Shown piece by piece: positions 1-6,584 of a stretch of DNA of 9,048 nt. Source of the DNA: Clostridiaceae bacterium (GTDB lineage: Bacteria; Bacillota; Clostridia; Oscillospirales; Acutalibacteraceae); assembly GCA_016292785.1 (NCBI GenBank), contig JAEDFL010000066.1, positions 1 to 9,048 of the forward strand, in the 5' to 3' direction. The notes below the pieces were generated by a model. It saw only the letters and a list, made by a program, of their open reading frames with translations, was not told the DNA's origin and made no database searches. The position numbers were made by a program, and so were the translations under genes. The number at the start of each line of letters is the position of its first letter. Positions within the stretch are counted from its first letter, which is position 1.

Positions 1-2393
1 TTTGTGTGCCAGATATCACGGGCATACTCGTTGATCGCTCTGTCGCAGGCGAAGCGTCCTGCTCCTGCAATGTTCATAAGCGACATTCTGTTCCATGTGT
101 CCCTGTCGGCAAAGAGAGCTTCTGCCTTTGCCTGAGCCGACTTATAATCGGCAAAGTCGGCAAGCACCATATAGGGATCGTGGTGGGTGATAGTTCCGCC
201 GATTTCGGGGAAGACCTTGCCGTTAATTCCGCCGTTGATGAAGTCAACCACCTTGCGGATATCGGCGTTGTTCTGATAGTAATTCATCGGGTTGTAGCCG
301 ACGCGCTTCAGATTGTTTACCTCGTCGGTGCTCATACCGAAGATGATAATATTATCATCGCCGACAGCCTCATGAATTTCAACGTTTGCGCCGTCCATTG
401 TTCCGAGCGTGACAGCTCCGTTTATCATGAGCTTCATATTGCCCGTACCGCTTGCCTCTGTTCCCGAAAGTGAGATCTGCTCGCTGATATCTGCGGCAGG
501 CATAAGATTCTCAGCCAAGGTGACGTTGTAGTCCTCAAGATAAACGACCTTGAGACGTCCTCTGACATCGGGATCGTTGTTGATAAGCTCCGCAAGAGAA
601 CAGATAAAGCTGATAATCTTTTTCGCCATAAAGTAGCCGGGAGCGGCCTTAGCGGCGAAAATATATGTGTGCGGAGTGAAATCTCCGTCGGGATTTTCCT
701 TTATTGCAAGATATTTTGAAAGAATGTGGAAAGCGTTCAGATGCTGACGCTTGTACTCGTGAAGTCTCTTGACTTGAACGTCGAATATAGAATTGGGATC
801 AAGGTCGATTCCGTTGGACTTCTTGACGAGTGCGGCAAGCTTTTCCTTGTTGCGGAGCTTGATCTCCTCAAGGTTTTTGAGCACCTGAGCGTCGTCGGCA
901 TATGCCTTGAACTTTTCAAGCTTGCTTCCGTCATAAACAAAGCCGTTGCCGATAAGCTCGGTCAGAAGCTTTGTCAGCTCAGGATTTGACTGGCAGAGCC
1001 AGCGGCGGTGAGCGATACCGTTGGTGACGTTCGTAAATTTATCGGGAGTGACCGAATAGAAATCCTTGAAAACGCTCTCTTTGAGTATCTCAGAGTGGAG
1101 AGCCGAAACGCCGTTGACGCAATGAGAGCCTGCAACGGACATATTCGCCATTCTGATAACTCCGTTGGATACGATGGCCATACGCTCAACCTTGTCTGCG
1201 TCACCGGTTGAGTTCCAGACAAAGCTGCGGAAGCGGTTGTCGATCTCCTTGGTGATCTCGTAAATTCTCGGAAGAAGACGTCTGAACAGATCCTCCGGCC
1301 AGCACTCAAGAGCCTCAGCCATAACGGTGTGGTTGGTGTATGCAACGGTGTCGGTGACAATCTTCCAAGCCTCGTCCCAGCCGTAGCCGCAGTCGTCAAG
1401 GAGGATTCTCATAAGCTCGGGAATGACAAGAGTGGGATGAGTGTCGTTGATGTGCATTGCGATCTTGTCCGCAAGATTTTCAACCGTACCGTAAATTCTC
1501 AGATGGTTGTTGATAATGTCCTGAACAGATGCGGAAACAAGGAAATATTGCTGACGAAGTCTGAGGCTCTTGCCCTCGGGATGATTGTCGGAGGGATAGA
1601 GCACCTTGCTGATGACCTCTGCCATTGCGTTCTGCTCCATGGCACGCATATAGTCGCCCTGATTGAACATATCCATATCAAGTCCGGGAGCCTTTGCACT
1701 CCAAAGACGGAGAACGCTGATGCCCTTGCCGTCCTTGCCGGAAACGTACATATCGTAGGGAACTGCTTTTACCGTGTTGCAGTCACGAAGCTCAACGTGG
1801 TGATACTGATTGTCCCAGCTTTCGTCAACCCAGCCTTCAAAGTTGATGTCAACAGCCTCCTCCTCGTGAGGAACGAGCCATACGTCGCCGCCGGGAAGCC
1901 AGAAATCGGGCAGCTCGGTCTGCCAGCCGTCAACGAGCTTCTGCTTGAAAATTCCGTATTCGTAAAGAATGGAATAACCCTTTGCAAAATAACCCTGACT
2001 TGCAAGACCGTCAAGGTAGCAGGCGGCAAGCCTGCCGAGACCGCCGTTGCCGAGACCTGCGTCAGGCTCGCAGTCATAGAGCTTTTCAAGCTTGATGCCA
2101 AATCCCTTGAGAGCGGATTCCATTGTTTTTGTCAGGTTGAGATTGTAGAGGTTGTTCTTGAGGGAACGTCCCATGAGAAATTCCATGCAAAGATAGTAGA
2201 TCTTTTTTGAGTCGGCTTTTTTCGCCTCGTTGTGAAATTCCTTTCTGCCCTGCATCATCATATCACGAAGAATGAGGGCAACCGCTTTGTAGTAATGCTC
2301 ATAGGTAGCTTCTTCGGGTGAAACGCCGAAGAAATGTGAGAGCTTGTTTGCAATAAGCTCCGTTGCTTCCTTCTTGGTTAGTTTATAATTCAT
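1..2393 (-). CDS. glgP: Glycogen/starch/maltodextrin phosphorylase (GT35 family), C-terminal end cut by window edge
   Basis: Cytosolic PLP-dependent enzyme that removes glucose from the non-reducing ends of alpha-1,4-glucans as glucose-1-phosphate. I translated the reverse strand from the ATG at 2393 and read 797 codons with no stop seen. Family landmarks appear in order: GLGNGGLGRLA near residues 112-122, INDTHPT near 315, the RLHEYKRQ active-site motif at about 543-550, and EASGTGNMK with the PLP-binding lysine at about residue 654 (codon 432-434), followed by GTMDGANVEI. The reading ends in IWHT plus a split codon, which resembles the extreme C-terminus of GlgP proteins, so probably only a few to about 15 residues are missing. 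The start is set by a strong AGGAGG ribosome binding site just upstream. It is transcribed away from the zapA unit and no other glg gene is visible. The family call is very secure; whether the natural substrate is glycogen, starch or maltodextrin cannot be told. Confidence 0.96.
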   Translation of the reverse strand, partial: MNYKLTKKEATELIANKLSHFFGVSPEEATYEHYYKAVALILRDMMMQGRKEFHNEAKKADSKKIYYLCMEFLMGRSLKNNLYNLNLTKTMESALKGFGIKLEKLYDCEPDAGLGNGGLGRLAACYLDGLASQGYFAKGYSILYEYGIFKQKLVDGWQTELPDFWLPGGDVWLVPHEEEAVDINFEGWVDESWDNQYHHVELRDCNTVKAVPYDMYVSGKDGKGISVLRLWSAKAPGLDMDMFNQGDYMRAMEQNAMAEVISKVLYPSDNHPEGKSLRLRQQYFLVSASVQDIINNHLRIYGTVENLADKIAMHINDTHPTLVIPELMRILLDDCGYGWDEAWKIVTDTVAYTNHTVMAEALECWPEDLFRRLLPRIYEITKEIDNRFRSFVWNSTGDADKVERMAIVSNGVIRMANMSVAGSHCVNGVSALHSEILKESVFKDFYSVTPDKFTNVTNGIAHRRWLCQSNPELTKLLTELIGNGFVYDGSKLEKFKAYADDAQVLKNLEEIKLRNKEKLAALVKKSNGIDLDPNSIFDVQVKRLHEYKRQHLNAFHILSKYLAIKENPDGDFTPHTYIFAAKAAPGYFMAKKIISFICSLAELINNDPDVRGRLKVVYLEDYNVTLAENLMPAADISEQISLSGTEASGTGNMKLMINGAVTLGTMDGANVEIHEAVGDDNIIIFGMSTDEVNNLKRVGYNPMNYYQNNADIRKVVDFINGGINGKVFPEIGGTITHHDPYMVLADFADYKSAQAKAEALFADRDTWNRMSLMNIAGAGRFACDRAINEYARDIWHT

Positions 2394-2399
2394 AAAAAG

Positions 2400-2405
2400 C
2401 CTCCT
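2400..2405 (-). promoter_or_regulatory. Ribosome binding site of glgP
   Basis: The reverse strand reads AGGAGG, a full Shine-Dalgarno match, six bases before the ATG at 2393. It fixes the start of glgP. Confidence 0.85.
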
Positions 2406-2427
2406 GAATACTTATTTATCTGAATTT

Positions 2428-2456
2428 ATTGTATACTATTTTTCAAAAAAATACAA
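2428..2456 (-). promoter_or_regulatory. Candidate sigma-A promoter for glgP
   Basis: On the reverse strand, TTGTAT (2456-2451) is followed after 17 bases by TACAAT (2433-2428). The -10 matches 5 of 6 consensus bases and the -35 only 3 of 6. An overlapping TATACA (2435-2430) could be the -10 instead, with a 15-base spacer. It lies about 35 bases upstream of the start codon, giving a short leader. This is pattern matching only; I see no catabolite-repression (cre) or other operator. Confidence 0.45.
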
Positions 2457-2649
2457 CACCCTATTTCGGATTGCTTATACGAATTTTTTGACCTGAATTT
2501 ATGCACTTAAACGAAAAATTAACGATAAATTTCCGAAAAGAAAATATAAATATATAGAATAGACAAAATAATCAGTTTTATACCAATACAATGGATATAA
2601 TTATGAGCTAAGAAAATTTTTTATTTGACAAAAAAATACGCAAAAACTC

Positions 2650-2678
2650 TTTATTAGAAAAGAAATTTATAGTATAAT
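2650..2678 (+). promoter_or_regulatory. Candidate sigma-A promoter for the zapA-U32 operon
   Basis: A perfect TATAAT -10 at 2673-2678 has a weak -35-like TTTATT at 2650-2655, 17 bases upstream. A second TATAAT follows at 2684-2689 with no matching -35. The -10 lies about 60 bases before the chosen zapA start. The position suits a promoter reading into zapA, but in DNA this AT-rich chance matches are common. Confidence 0.5.
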
Positions 2679-2724
2679 AACTTTATAATCTTAATATTTG
2701 CGGATATATACGCAATTATTCTGC

Positions 2725-2730
2725 GGAGGT
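2725..2730 (+). promoter_or_regulatory. Ribosome binding site that decides the zapA start
   Basis: GGAGGT lies six bases before the ATG at 2737. It abuts the earlier in-frame ATG at 2731, which is therefore too close to use, and it lies inside the longer reading frame that could open at TTG 2698. It thus favours 2737. Confidence 0.8.
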
Positions 2731-2736
2731 ATGGTT

Positions 2737-3096
2737 ATGGGAAAAAACAAAGTCAGACTCACTATCGGGGGATTGGATTACTATATTACGACCGATGAGG
2801 ATGTCGCATATATGAAAAATCTCGGTGAGGATCTTGACGATGAGATAACCGCTCTGATCCACGATCATCCGAGACTTTCTCAGGTTCAGGCGGCGGTGCT
2901 CAGTGCCCTTGACTATGCCGACAGGCTCAAGCAGGCGGAAAAATCGAGCGAGTTTTTGAAATCGCAGATCCAGATGTATATGGAGGACGCCGCAAAGGCA
3001 AAGACCGAAGCGGAAATGGCTCGCCGTGAGGCGGAGCGTATGACGAGGGATCTCAGAAGTATCCGAAGATCGCTTGAAGAAAAGGAAATGTTATGA
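2737..3096 (+). CDS. zapA: Cell division protein ZapA-like, 119 aa
   Basis: ZapA proteins bind FtsZ and bundle or stabilise the cytokinetic Z-ring on the inner face of the membrane. Two parts are visible. The N-terminal ZapA domain (about residues 4-64) has the typical KVRLTIGGLDYYI strand, a TDEDVAYMKNLGEDLD helix start, and the conserved AAVLSALDYADRL segment. The C-terminal part (about 64-117) is a highly charged helix rich in E, K, R and A and should form a coiled coil. At 119 residues it is longer than Bacillus ZapA (about 85), mainly in the coiled coil. I start it at ATG 2737 because GGAGGT is ideally spaced there; the frame could extend upstream to TTG 2698, but that gives an unrelated MRIYTQLFC tail across the ribosome binding site. 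Its TGA overlaps the ATG of the U32 gene (ATGA at 3093-3096). Domain assignment is strong; the Z-ring role is inferred from the family. Confidence 0.88.
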   Translation: MGKNKVRLTIGGLDYYITTDEDVAYMKNLGEDLDDEITALIHDHPRLSQVQAAVLSALDYADRLKQAEKSSEFLKSQIQMYMEDAAKAKTEAEMARREAERMTRDLRSIRRSLEEKEML

Positions 3097-5120
3097 TAAA
3101 GCCTGAGATACTTGCGCCTGCCGGTTCGCCGGAGGCGCTTATTGCCGCAGTAAGAAGTGGAGCGGACGCCGTCTATCTCGGTATAAAGGGCTTCAACGCT
3201 CGGCGAAGTGCGGAAAATTTTGATTCGGAACAGCTCAGAGAGGCTGTTTCCTACTGCCATAAGCACAATGTAAAGGTTCATCTGACTCTGAATACTCTTG
3301 TTTCGGACGGCGAGCTTGAAAAAGCGCAAGAGGCGATAAAGCTTGCCTGTGAGGTCGGAGTTGACGCAGTAATCGTGCAGGATATCGGAATGGCTGAGCT
3401 TATCCGAAAAACCGCTCCGGATATGCCGCTTCATGCCTCAACTCAGATGACCGTTCAGACGGCGGCAGGATTGAAAAAGCTGAAAAAACTCGGCTTCACC
3501 CGTGCCGTGCTTCCCCGTGAATTGTCAAAGTCGGAGATTAAAAAGCTCTGTGAAAATTCACCGATCGAGCTTGAGTGCTTCGTCCACGGTGCGCTTTGTA
3601 TGTGCGTTTCGGGACAATGTCTTTTCAGCGCGGTTCTCGGCTCACGAAGCGGAAACAGGGGCGCCTGCGCCCAGCCGTGCCGACTTCCGTTCAGTGCGGA
3701 AAACGGAACGGGACACGATCTCAGTCTGAAGGATCTTTCGCTGATAGATTATATCGGAGAAATGGCGGAAATGGGAGTCTGCTCGTTTAAGATAGAGGGC
3801 AGAATGAAACGTCCCGAATACGTTGCCGCCGCAGTTAAAGCCTGCCGAAACAGCGTTGACGGAATAATAGACAGCGAGCTTCGTGACGATCTGCGTTCGG
3901 TTTTCTCCCGTTCAGGCTTTACAGACGGTTATTACAGCGGCAAGTTGGGCGTTGATATGTTCGGTATTCGTCGCAAGGACGATGTTACGGCGGCTTCGGG
4001 CGTGCTGAAAAAGCTCCAAAAGCTCTATGAGAAAGAGAAAGCCGACAGCGAAATTGATTTTGCGTTCACGGCTGTCAGGGATGAACCGATATCCCTTGCC
4101 GCCCGTGCAGGGAATAAAAATGCCTTTGCCGAGGGTGAGATGCCGCAGGAGGCTTTGAACAAGGCGACAACTGCTGAGTCGGTGGAGGCTCAGCTCAGGA
4201 AAGTCGGCGGCACGAGATTTGTCTGCCGTGATGTTGATATCGAGCTTGACGACGGTTTGTTTATTCCCGTTTCGGAGATCAACAGACTGCGCCGTGAGGT
4301 TATAGAAAAGCTTGATGAAGTCCGTGCCGAGATAAAGAGCTTCACTCCCGAATTTATTCAGCTTAGACCTCATATTTCGGGCAAAAAACGTCTGATATGC
4401 CGCTTTGCCGACATTGATAATATTCCCGAAAACTGGGATTATATTGAACAGGTGATAGTGCCGCTCGGCGAGGAAAGAAAGGTTAAAAAATCCCTGCGTG
4501 TGAGTGTTGAAGTGCCGAGAGGAATTTTTTCATCAGATGAAAAAATCCTTGAACAGCTAAAAAGCGCAAAGGCTTTCGGAATAATGGAGGCGTGGGCAGG
4601 TACGCTTGACGGCGTTGCCCTGATACAAAAGGCAGGTATGAAAGCGAACGCCTTTGTCGGCACAAATGTTTTCAATTCTCTGACGGTAAAAGCTCTCGAA
4701 AATATGGGGGTAAACAGGATACTGCTTTCACCCGAGCTTACTCTCTCACAGGCTCAGGCGATCGGCGGAGAAGCTCCTAGAGGGATTTTTGCATACGGCA
4801 GACTTCCGCTGATGCTTACAAGAAACTGTCCGCAGAAAAACGGCAAGACCTGCGCCGAGTGTAAACGCACGGGCAGGCTGACCGACCGCAGGGGAATTGA
4901 ATTCCCGATCGACTGCCATACGGGATGTTCGGAGATACTCAACAGCGTGCCCGTCTATATGGCCGACAGGCTCGGAGAGATAAGAAATATGGATTTTCTG
5001 CTCCTGTATTTCACCGACGAGAGCAAGGAAAAAACCGCTTTTGTCATACAGGACTATATCAGGGGCGGCAAACCGAAAGGCGAATTTACGAGAGGACTCT
5101 TTTACAGGGGCGTAGAATAA
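3093..5120 (+). CDS. U32 family protein, RlhA-like (probable 23S rRNA cytidine hydroxylation protein), 675 aa
   Basis: Annotated in databases as U32 'peptidase' with a DUF3656-type region, but E. coli RlhA of this architecture is needed for hydroxylation of 23S rRNA C2501, so RNA modification is the likelier role. Residues 1-290 form the U32 domain: EILAPAGSPEAL at the start, DAVYLG, LNTLV, VQDIGM, LHASTQMTVQ, then FVHGALC...SGQC...RGACAQPCR with Cys 169, 176, 192 and 196, the spacing that supports an iron-sulfur cluster in this family, then SFKIEGRMK. Residues about 322-411 resemble DUF3656 (FVCRDVDIEL, LFIPVSEINRLRREV). Residues 565-612 carry a second Cys set (C579, C587, C590, C608, C612) around LPLMLTRNCP, which may bind metal. 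The protein goes almost directly from FTDGYYSGKLGVDMFG to DUF3656, without the roughly 100-residue middle section of E. coli RlhA. The start overlaps the zapA stop, with AAAGGA at 3081-3086 as its ribosome binding site. Family is certain, substrate inferred. Confidence 0.87.
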   Translation: MIKPEILAPAGSPEALIAAVRSGADAVYLGIKGFNARRSAENFDSEQLREAVSYCHKHNVKVHLTLNTLVSDGELEKAQEAIKLACEVGVDAVIVQDIGMAELIRKTAPDMPLHASTQMTVQTAAGLKKLKKLGFTRAVLPRELSKSEIKKLCENSPIELECFVHGALCMCVSGQCLFSAVLGSRSGNRGACAQPCRLPFSAENGTGHDLSLKDLSLIDYIGEMAEMGVCSFKIEGRMKRPEYVAAAVKACRNSVDGIIDSELRDDLRSVFSRSGFTDGYYSGKLGVDMFGIRRKDDVTAASGVLKKLQKLYEKEKADSEIDFAFTAVRDEPISLAARAGNKNAFAEGEMPQEALNKATTAESVEAQLRKVGGTRFVCRDVDIELDDGLFIPVSEINRLRREVIEKLDEVRAEIKSFTPEFIQLRPHISGKKRLICRFADIDNIPENWDYIEQVIVPLGEERKVKKSLRVSVEVPRGIFSSDEKILEQLKSAKAFGIMEAWAGTLDGVALIQKAGMKANAFVGTNVFNSLTVKALENMGVNRILLSPELTLSQAQAIGGEAPRGIFAYGRLPLMLTRNCPQKNGKTCAECKRTGRLTDRRGIEFPIDCHTGCSEILNSVPVYMADRLGEIRNMDFLLLYFTDESKEKTAFVIQDYIRGGKPKGEFTRGLFYRGVE

Positions 5121-5123
5121 AGC

Positions 5124-5164
5124 AATCCGCAGAAATTATGAGTTTAATTTCTGCGGATTTTTTT
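5124..5164 (+). terminator. Rho-independent terminator of the zapA-U32 operon
   Basis: Arms 5124-5137 and 5146-5159 are perfect complements of 14 base pairs (AATCCGCAGAAATT and its reverse complement), extendable by one A-T pair to leave a 6-base loop. T follows without a break to 5164 and the T-rich stretch continues to about 5180. It begins four bases after the U32 stop codon. Read on the minus strand the hairpin is the same, but the bases after it (GCTTTATT) are a weaker U-tract, so it may only partly stop transcription of the convergent gene. The right arm's T-tract overlaps that gene's TAA stop (5163-5165). Confidence 0.92.
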
Positions 5165-6395
5165 ATTTTTTCTTTTTATTAAAAAATGACGGTTTGCGTA
5201 TTTTTATCTTAGGTTCTGAGGAAACCTCGTCCTCAAAGGCGTCGCTCTTTTTCCAGATATGGACAACGCCCTCATCGTTGAGCAGCTTGATAATGATGAT
5301 GAGAATAGGTAAGAGGAAAATTCCGAGGAAGCCGAAAAGCTGAGAGCCGATATACATACCCATCAATGTGATGAACGGCGGCAGATCGACCGTTCCTCCG
5401 ACGATTTTAGGCTCAATGATCTGTCTGACAACATAAATAATGGCATAAATTACGAACAAACCTATTCCGAGTCCGATCCTGCCCGTGATAAGGCTGTAAA
5501 TGCACCAGGGAACCATAAATGTACCTGTTCCGATAACGGGAAGAATGTCAAGCACGGCGATTATCAATGAAAGCGCAAGGATATTGCCGTCCTTGTAAAT
5601 ACCGATCAGCGACAGAATATTCAGTCCGATGAAAATCTCCGTTCCCGTTATGCAGATGATAAGCGCATAGGATTTTATGAGCTTGGCAAGTGAGGTGAGA
5701 ACAATTCTCTTTGTTGCCGAGAGCTTTTTCTCGTTTTCCGGCGAGAGCTGACCTTTGATAAATAATACCATTCTGTCGTAATCAATTGCCATAAAGCACG
5801 AGGAAACTATTGCGATCATTACGGCAACAAATACGGAGGGTATCTGCTTTGCCGTGCTCCAGATTCCGCTCAGCGGAGTGGATAAGCTTGAGAGGCTGAA
5901 TTTTTCGCCGCTTGAAGCCTTATCCATAATAAAGCTTGCGATTTCCGCCGCACTCTTTTCTTTCAGTGCGTCAAAGAAAGGAACCATTGATTTTGCGGCC
6001 TTTGCTTCCATTCCGTCGGGAAGAAAACGTATCGCATTGAGAGACCATGTCTTGACATTTTCGATCAATGTCGGTATATCGGAAAGCTTTTCCTGAATAA
6101 ACGCTATCATGCTCTTTATTCCGTCAACGCACTTGACTCCGATAAACGAGATCAATGCCGCAATGATAAAGTACAAAAGAAGTACAAGGAATGTTGTCGT
6201 GAGACCTTTTTTTATCTTTGTTTTTCTTGTAATATAATTTGTCGGCTTCTGAACGATGACTGCGATAAAGAAAGCGAACAGAAACGGCGCAAACATTGAA
6301 AAGCAGTATTTCAAAAATAAATAAGCCAGTCCGAGTACAATGGCATAGTAGACGATGTTGATAATTCTTTTTCGTCGGAATTCGGCTTTGTCCAT
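5163..6395 (-). CDS. AI-2E family transporter, YtvI-like integral membrane protein, 410 aa
   Basis: A polytopic membrane protein of the AI-2E/PerM family; members have been linked to autoinducer-2 export or ion antiport, and the Clostridia/Bacillus YtvI branch is annotated as a sporulation membrane protein. Hydrophobic segments lie near residues 11-29, 33-49, 65-88, 185-204, 243-265, 271-290, 306-325 and 341-371, with a soluble region of about 95 residues between the third and fourth, as is usual. The family signatures are DILPVIGTGTFMVPW (283-297) and VRQIIEPKIVGG (323-334). The C-terminus after residue 376 is hydrophilic and ends in a lysine-rich tail (FFNKKKK). The start ATG at 6395 has AGGGAG ten bases upstream. 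It is alone on its strand: convergent with the U32 gene and divergent from hom. The match to the YtvI branch rests on the GTG...PW and RQIIEPK motifs; transported substrate and any sporulation role are unknown. Confidence 0.88.
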   Translation of the reverse strand: MDKAEFRRKRIINIVYYAIVLGLAYLFLKYCFSMFAPFLFAFFIAVIVQKPTNYITRKTKIKKGLTTTFLVLLLYFIIAALISFIGVKCVDGIKSMIAFIQEKLSDIPTLIENVKTWSLNAIRFLPDGMEAKAAKSMVPFFDALKEKSAAEIASFIMDKASSGEKFSLSSLSTPLSGIWSTAKQIPSVFVAVMIAIVSSCFMAIDYDRMVLFIKGQLSPENEKKLSATKRIVLTSLAKLIKSYALIICITGTEIFIGLNILSLIGIYKDGNILALSLIIAVLDILPVIGTGTFMVPWCIYSLITGRIGLGIGLFVIYAIIYVVRQIIEPKIVGGTVDLPPFITLMGMYIGSQLFGFLGIFLLPILIIIIKLLNDEGVVHIWKKSDAFEDEVSSEPKIKIRKPSFFNKKKK

Positions 6396-6444
6396 AGTAT
6401 TTTCACTCCCTGTAAATATTAACTCTGTTCTTATTATTGAATAT

Positions 6445-6472
6445 ATTATACCATAAAAGAGGATAATGCAAA
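6445..6472 (-). promoter_or_regulatory. Probable sigma-A promoter of the AI-2E family gene (extended -10)
   Basis: On the reverse strand TTTGCA (6472-6467) is followed after 16 bases by a perfect TATAAT (6450-6445), preceded by TGG, which gives the TGn extended -10 element. The -10 lies about 50 bases upstream of the ATG at 6395. The AGGGAG ribosome binding site (6411-6406) lies between. This is the best promoter match in the window. Confidence 0.65.
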
Positions 6473-6569
6473 TAAAAAAATGAAAAAATTTAAAAAAACA
6501 CTTTATTATTTCTTAATTATATGATAAACTAAATCGATATATTGAGATTCTGTTGCTCAAATGCATTAC

Positions 6570-6575
6570 AGGGAG
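6570..6575 (+). promoter_or_regulatory. Ribosome binding site that decides the hom start
   Basis: AGGGAG lies nine bases before the ATG at 6585. An in-frame ATG at 6561 is upstream of this site, has no site of its own, and would add eight residues ahead of the nucleotide-binding strand. The start at 6585 is therefore preferred. Confidence 0.8.
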
Positions 6576-6584
6576 TTGAAAACA

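Larger units (their letters stand above)
2406..2736. other. AT-rich divergent intergenic region between glgP and zapA
   Basis: This is the only stretch of more than 300 bases without a gene. It is much richer in A and T than the flanking genes, with many A and T runs and stops in all frames, so I see no small gene. Its left end holds the candidate glgP promoter and its right end the candidate zapA promoter and ribosome binding site. The middle (about 2460-2620) has no recognisable RNA structure, riboswitch or tandem repeat. A perfect TTGACA lies at 2625-2630, but the nearest -10-like sequence (2650-2655, TTTATT) is 19 bases away and poor. Confidence 0.6.

Noticed and set aside
1329..2210. 293-codon open frame on the plus strand
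   Set aside because: It lies wholly antisense to glgP, whose translation matches its family throughout. The product looks like low-information shadow sequence, with no ribosome binding site and no domain.
2625..2655. TTGACA as the -35 of the zapA promoter
   Set aside because: It is a perfect -35, but it has only a poor -10 (TTTATT) at 19 bases and lies 42 bases from the good TATAAT at 2673.
2698..2736. N-terminal extension of ZapA from the TTG at 2698
   Set aside because: The extension crosses the strong GGAGGT ribosome binding site and resembles no part of ZapA. The ATG at 2737 is ideally spaced.
2913..3434. 173-codon minus-strand open frame across the zapA/U32 junction
   Set aside because: It is opposite two well-supported genes and has no recognisable motif.
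3912..4373. 153-codon minus-strand open frame within the U32 gene
   Set aside because: It is antisense to the DUF3656-like part of a clear CDS and has no supporting signal.
3093..5120. Protease function for the U32 protein
   Set aside because: The family name is historical. The four-cysteine cluster and RlhA-like layout point to RNA modification, although a protease or collagenase role cannot be strictly excluded from sequence.
6542..6560. Possible attenuator or riboswitch in the hom leader
   Set aside because: The stem is only five base pairs, with no T-tract, no leader peptide rich in Thr, Ile or Met codons, and no T-box motif.
6561..6584. Alternative hom start at ATG 6561
   Set aside because: It lacks its own ribosome binding site and would place AGGGAG inside the coding region. 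The family normally begins a few residues before the GxGxxG strand, as from 6585.
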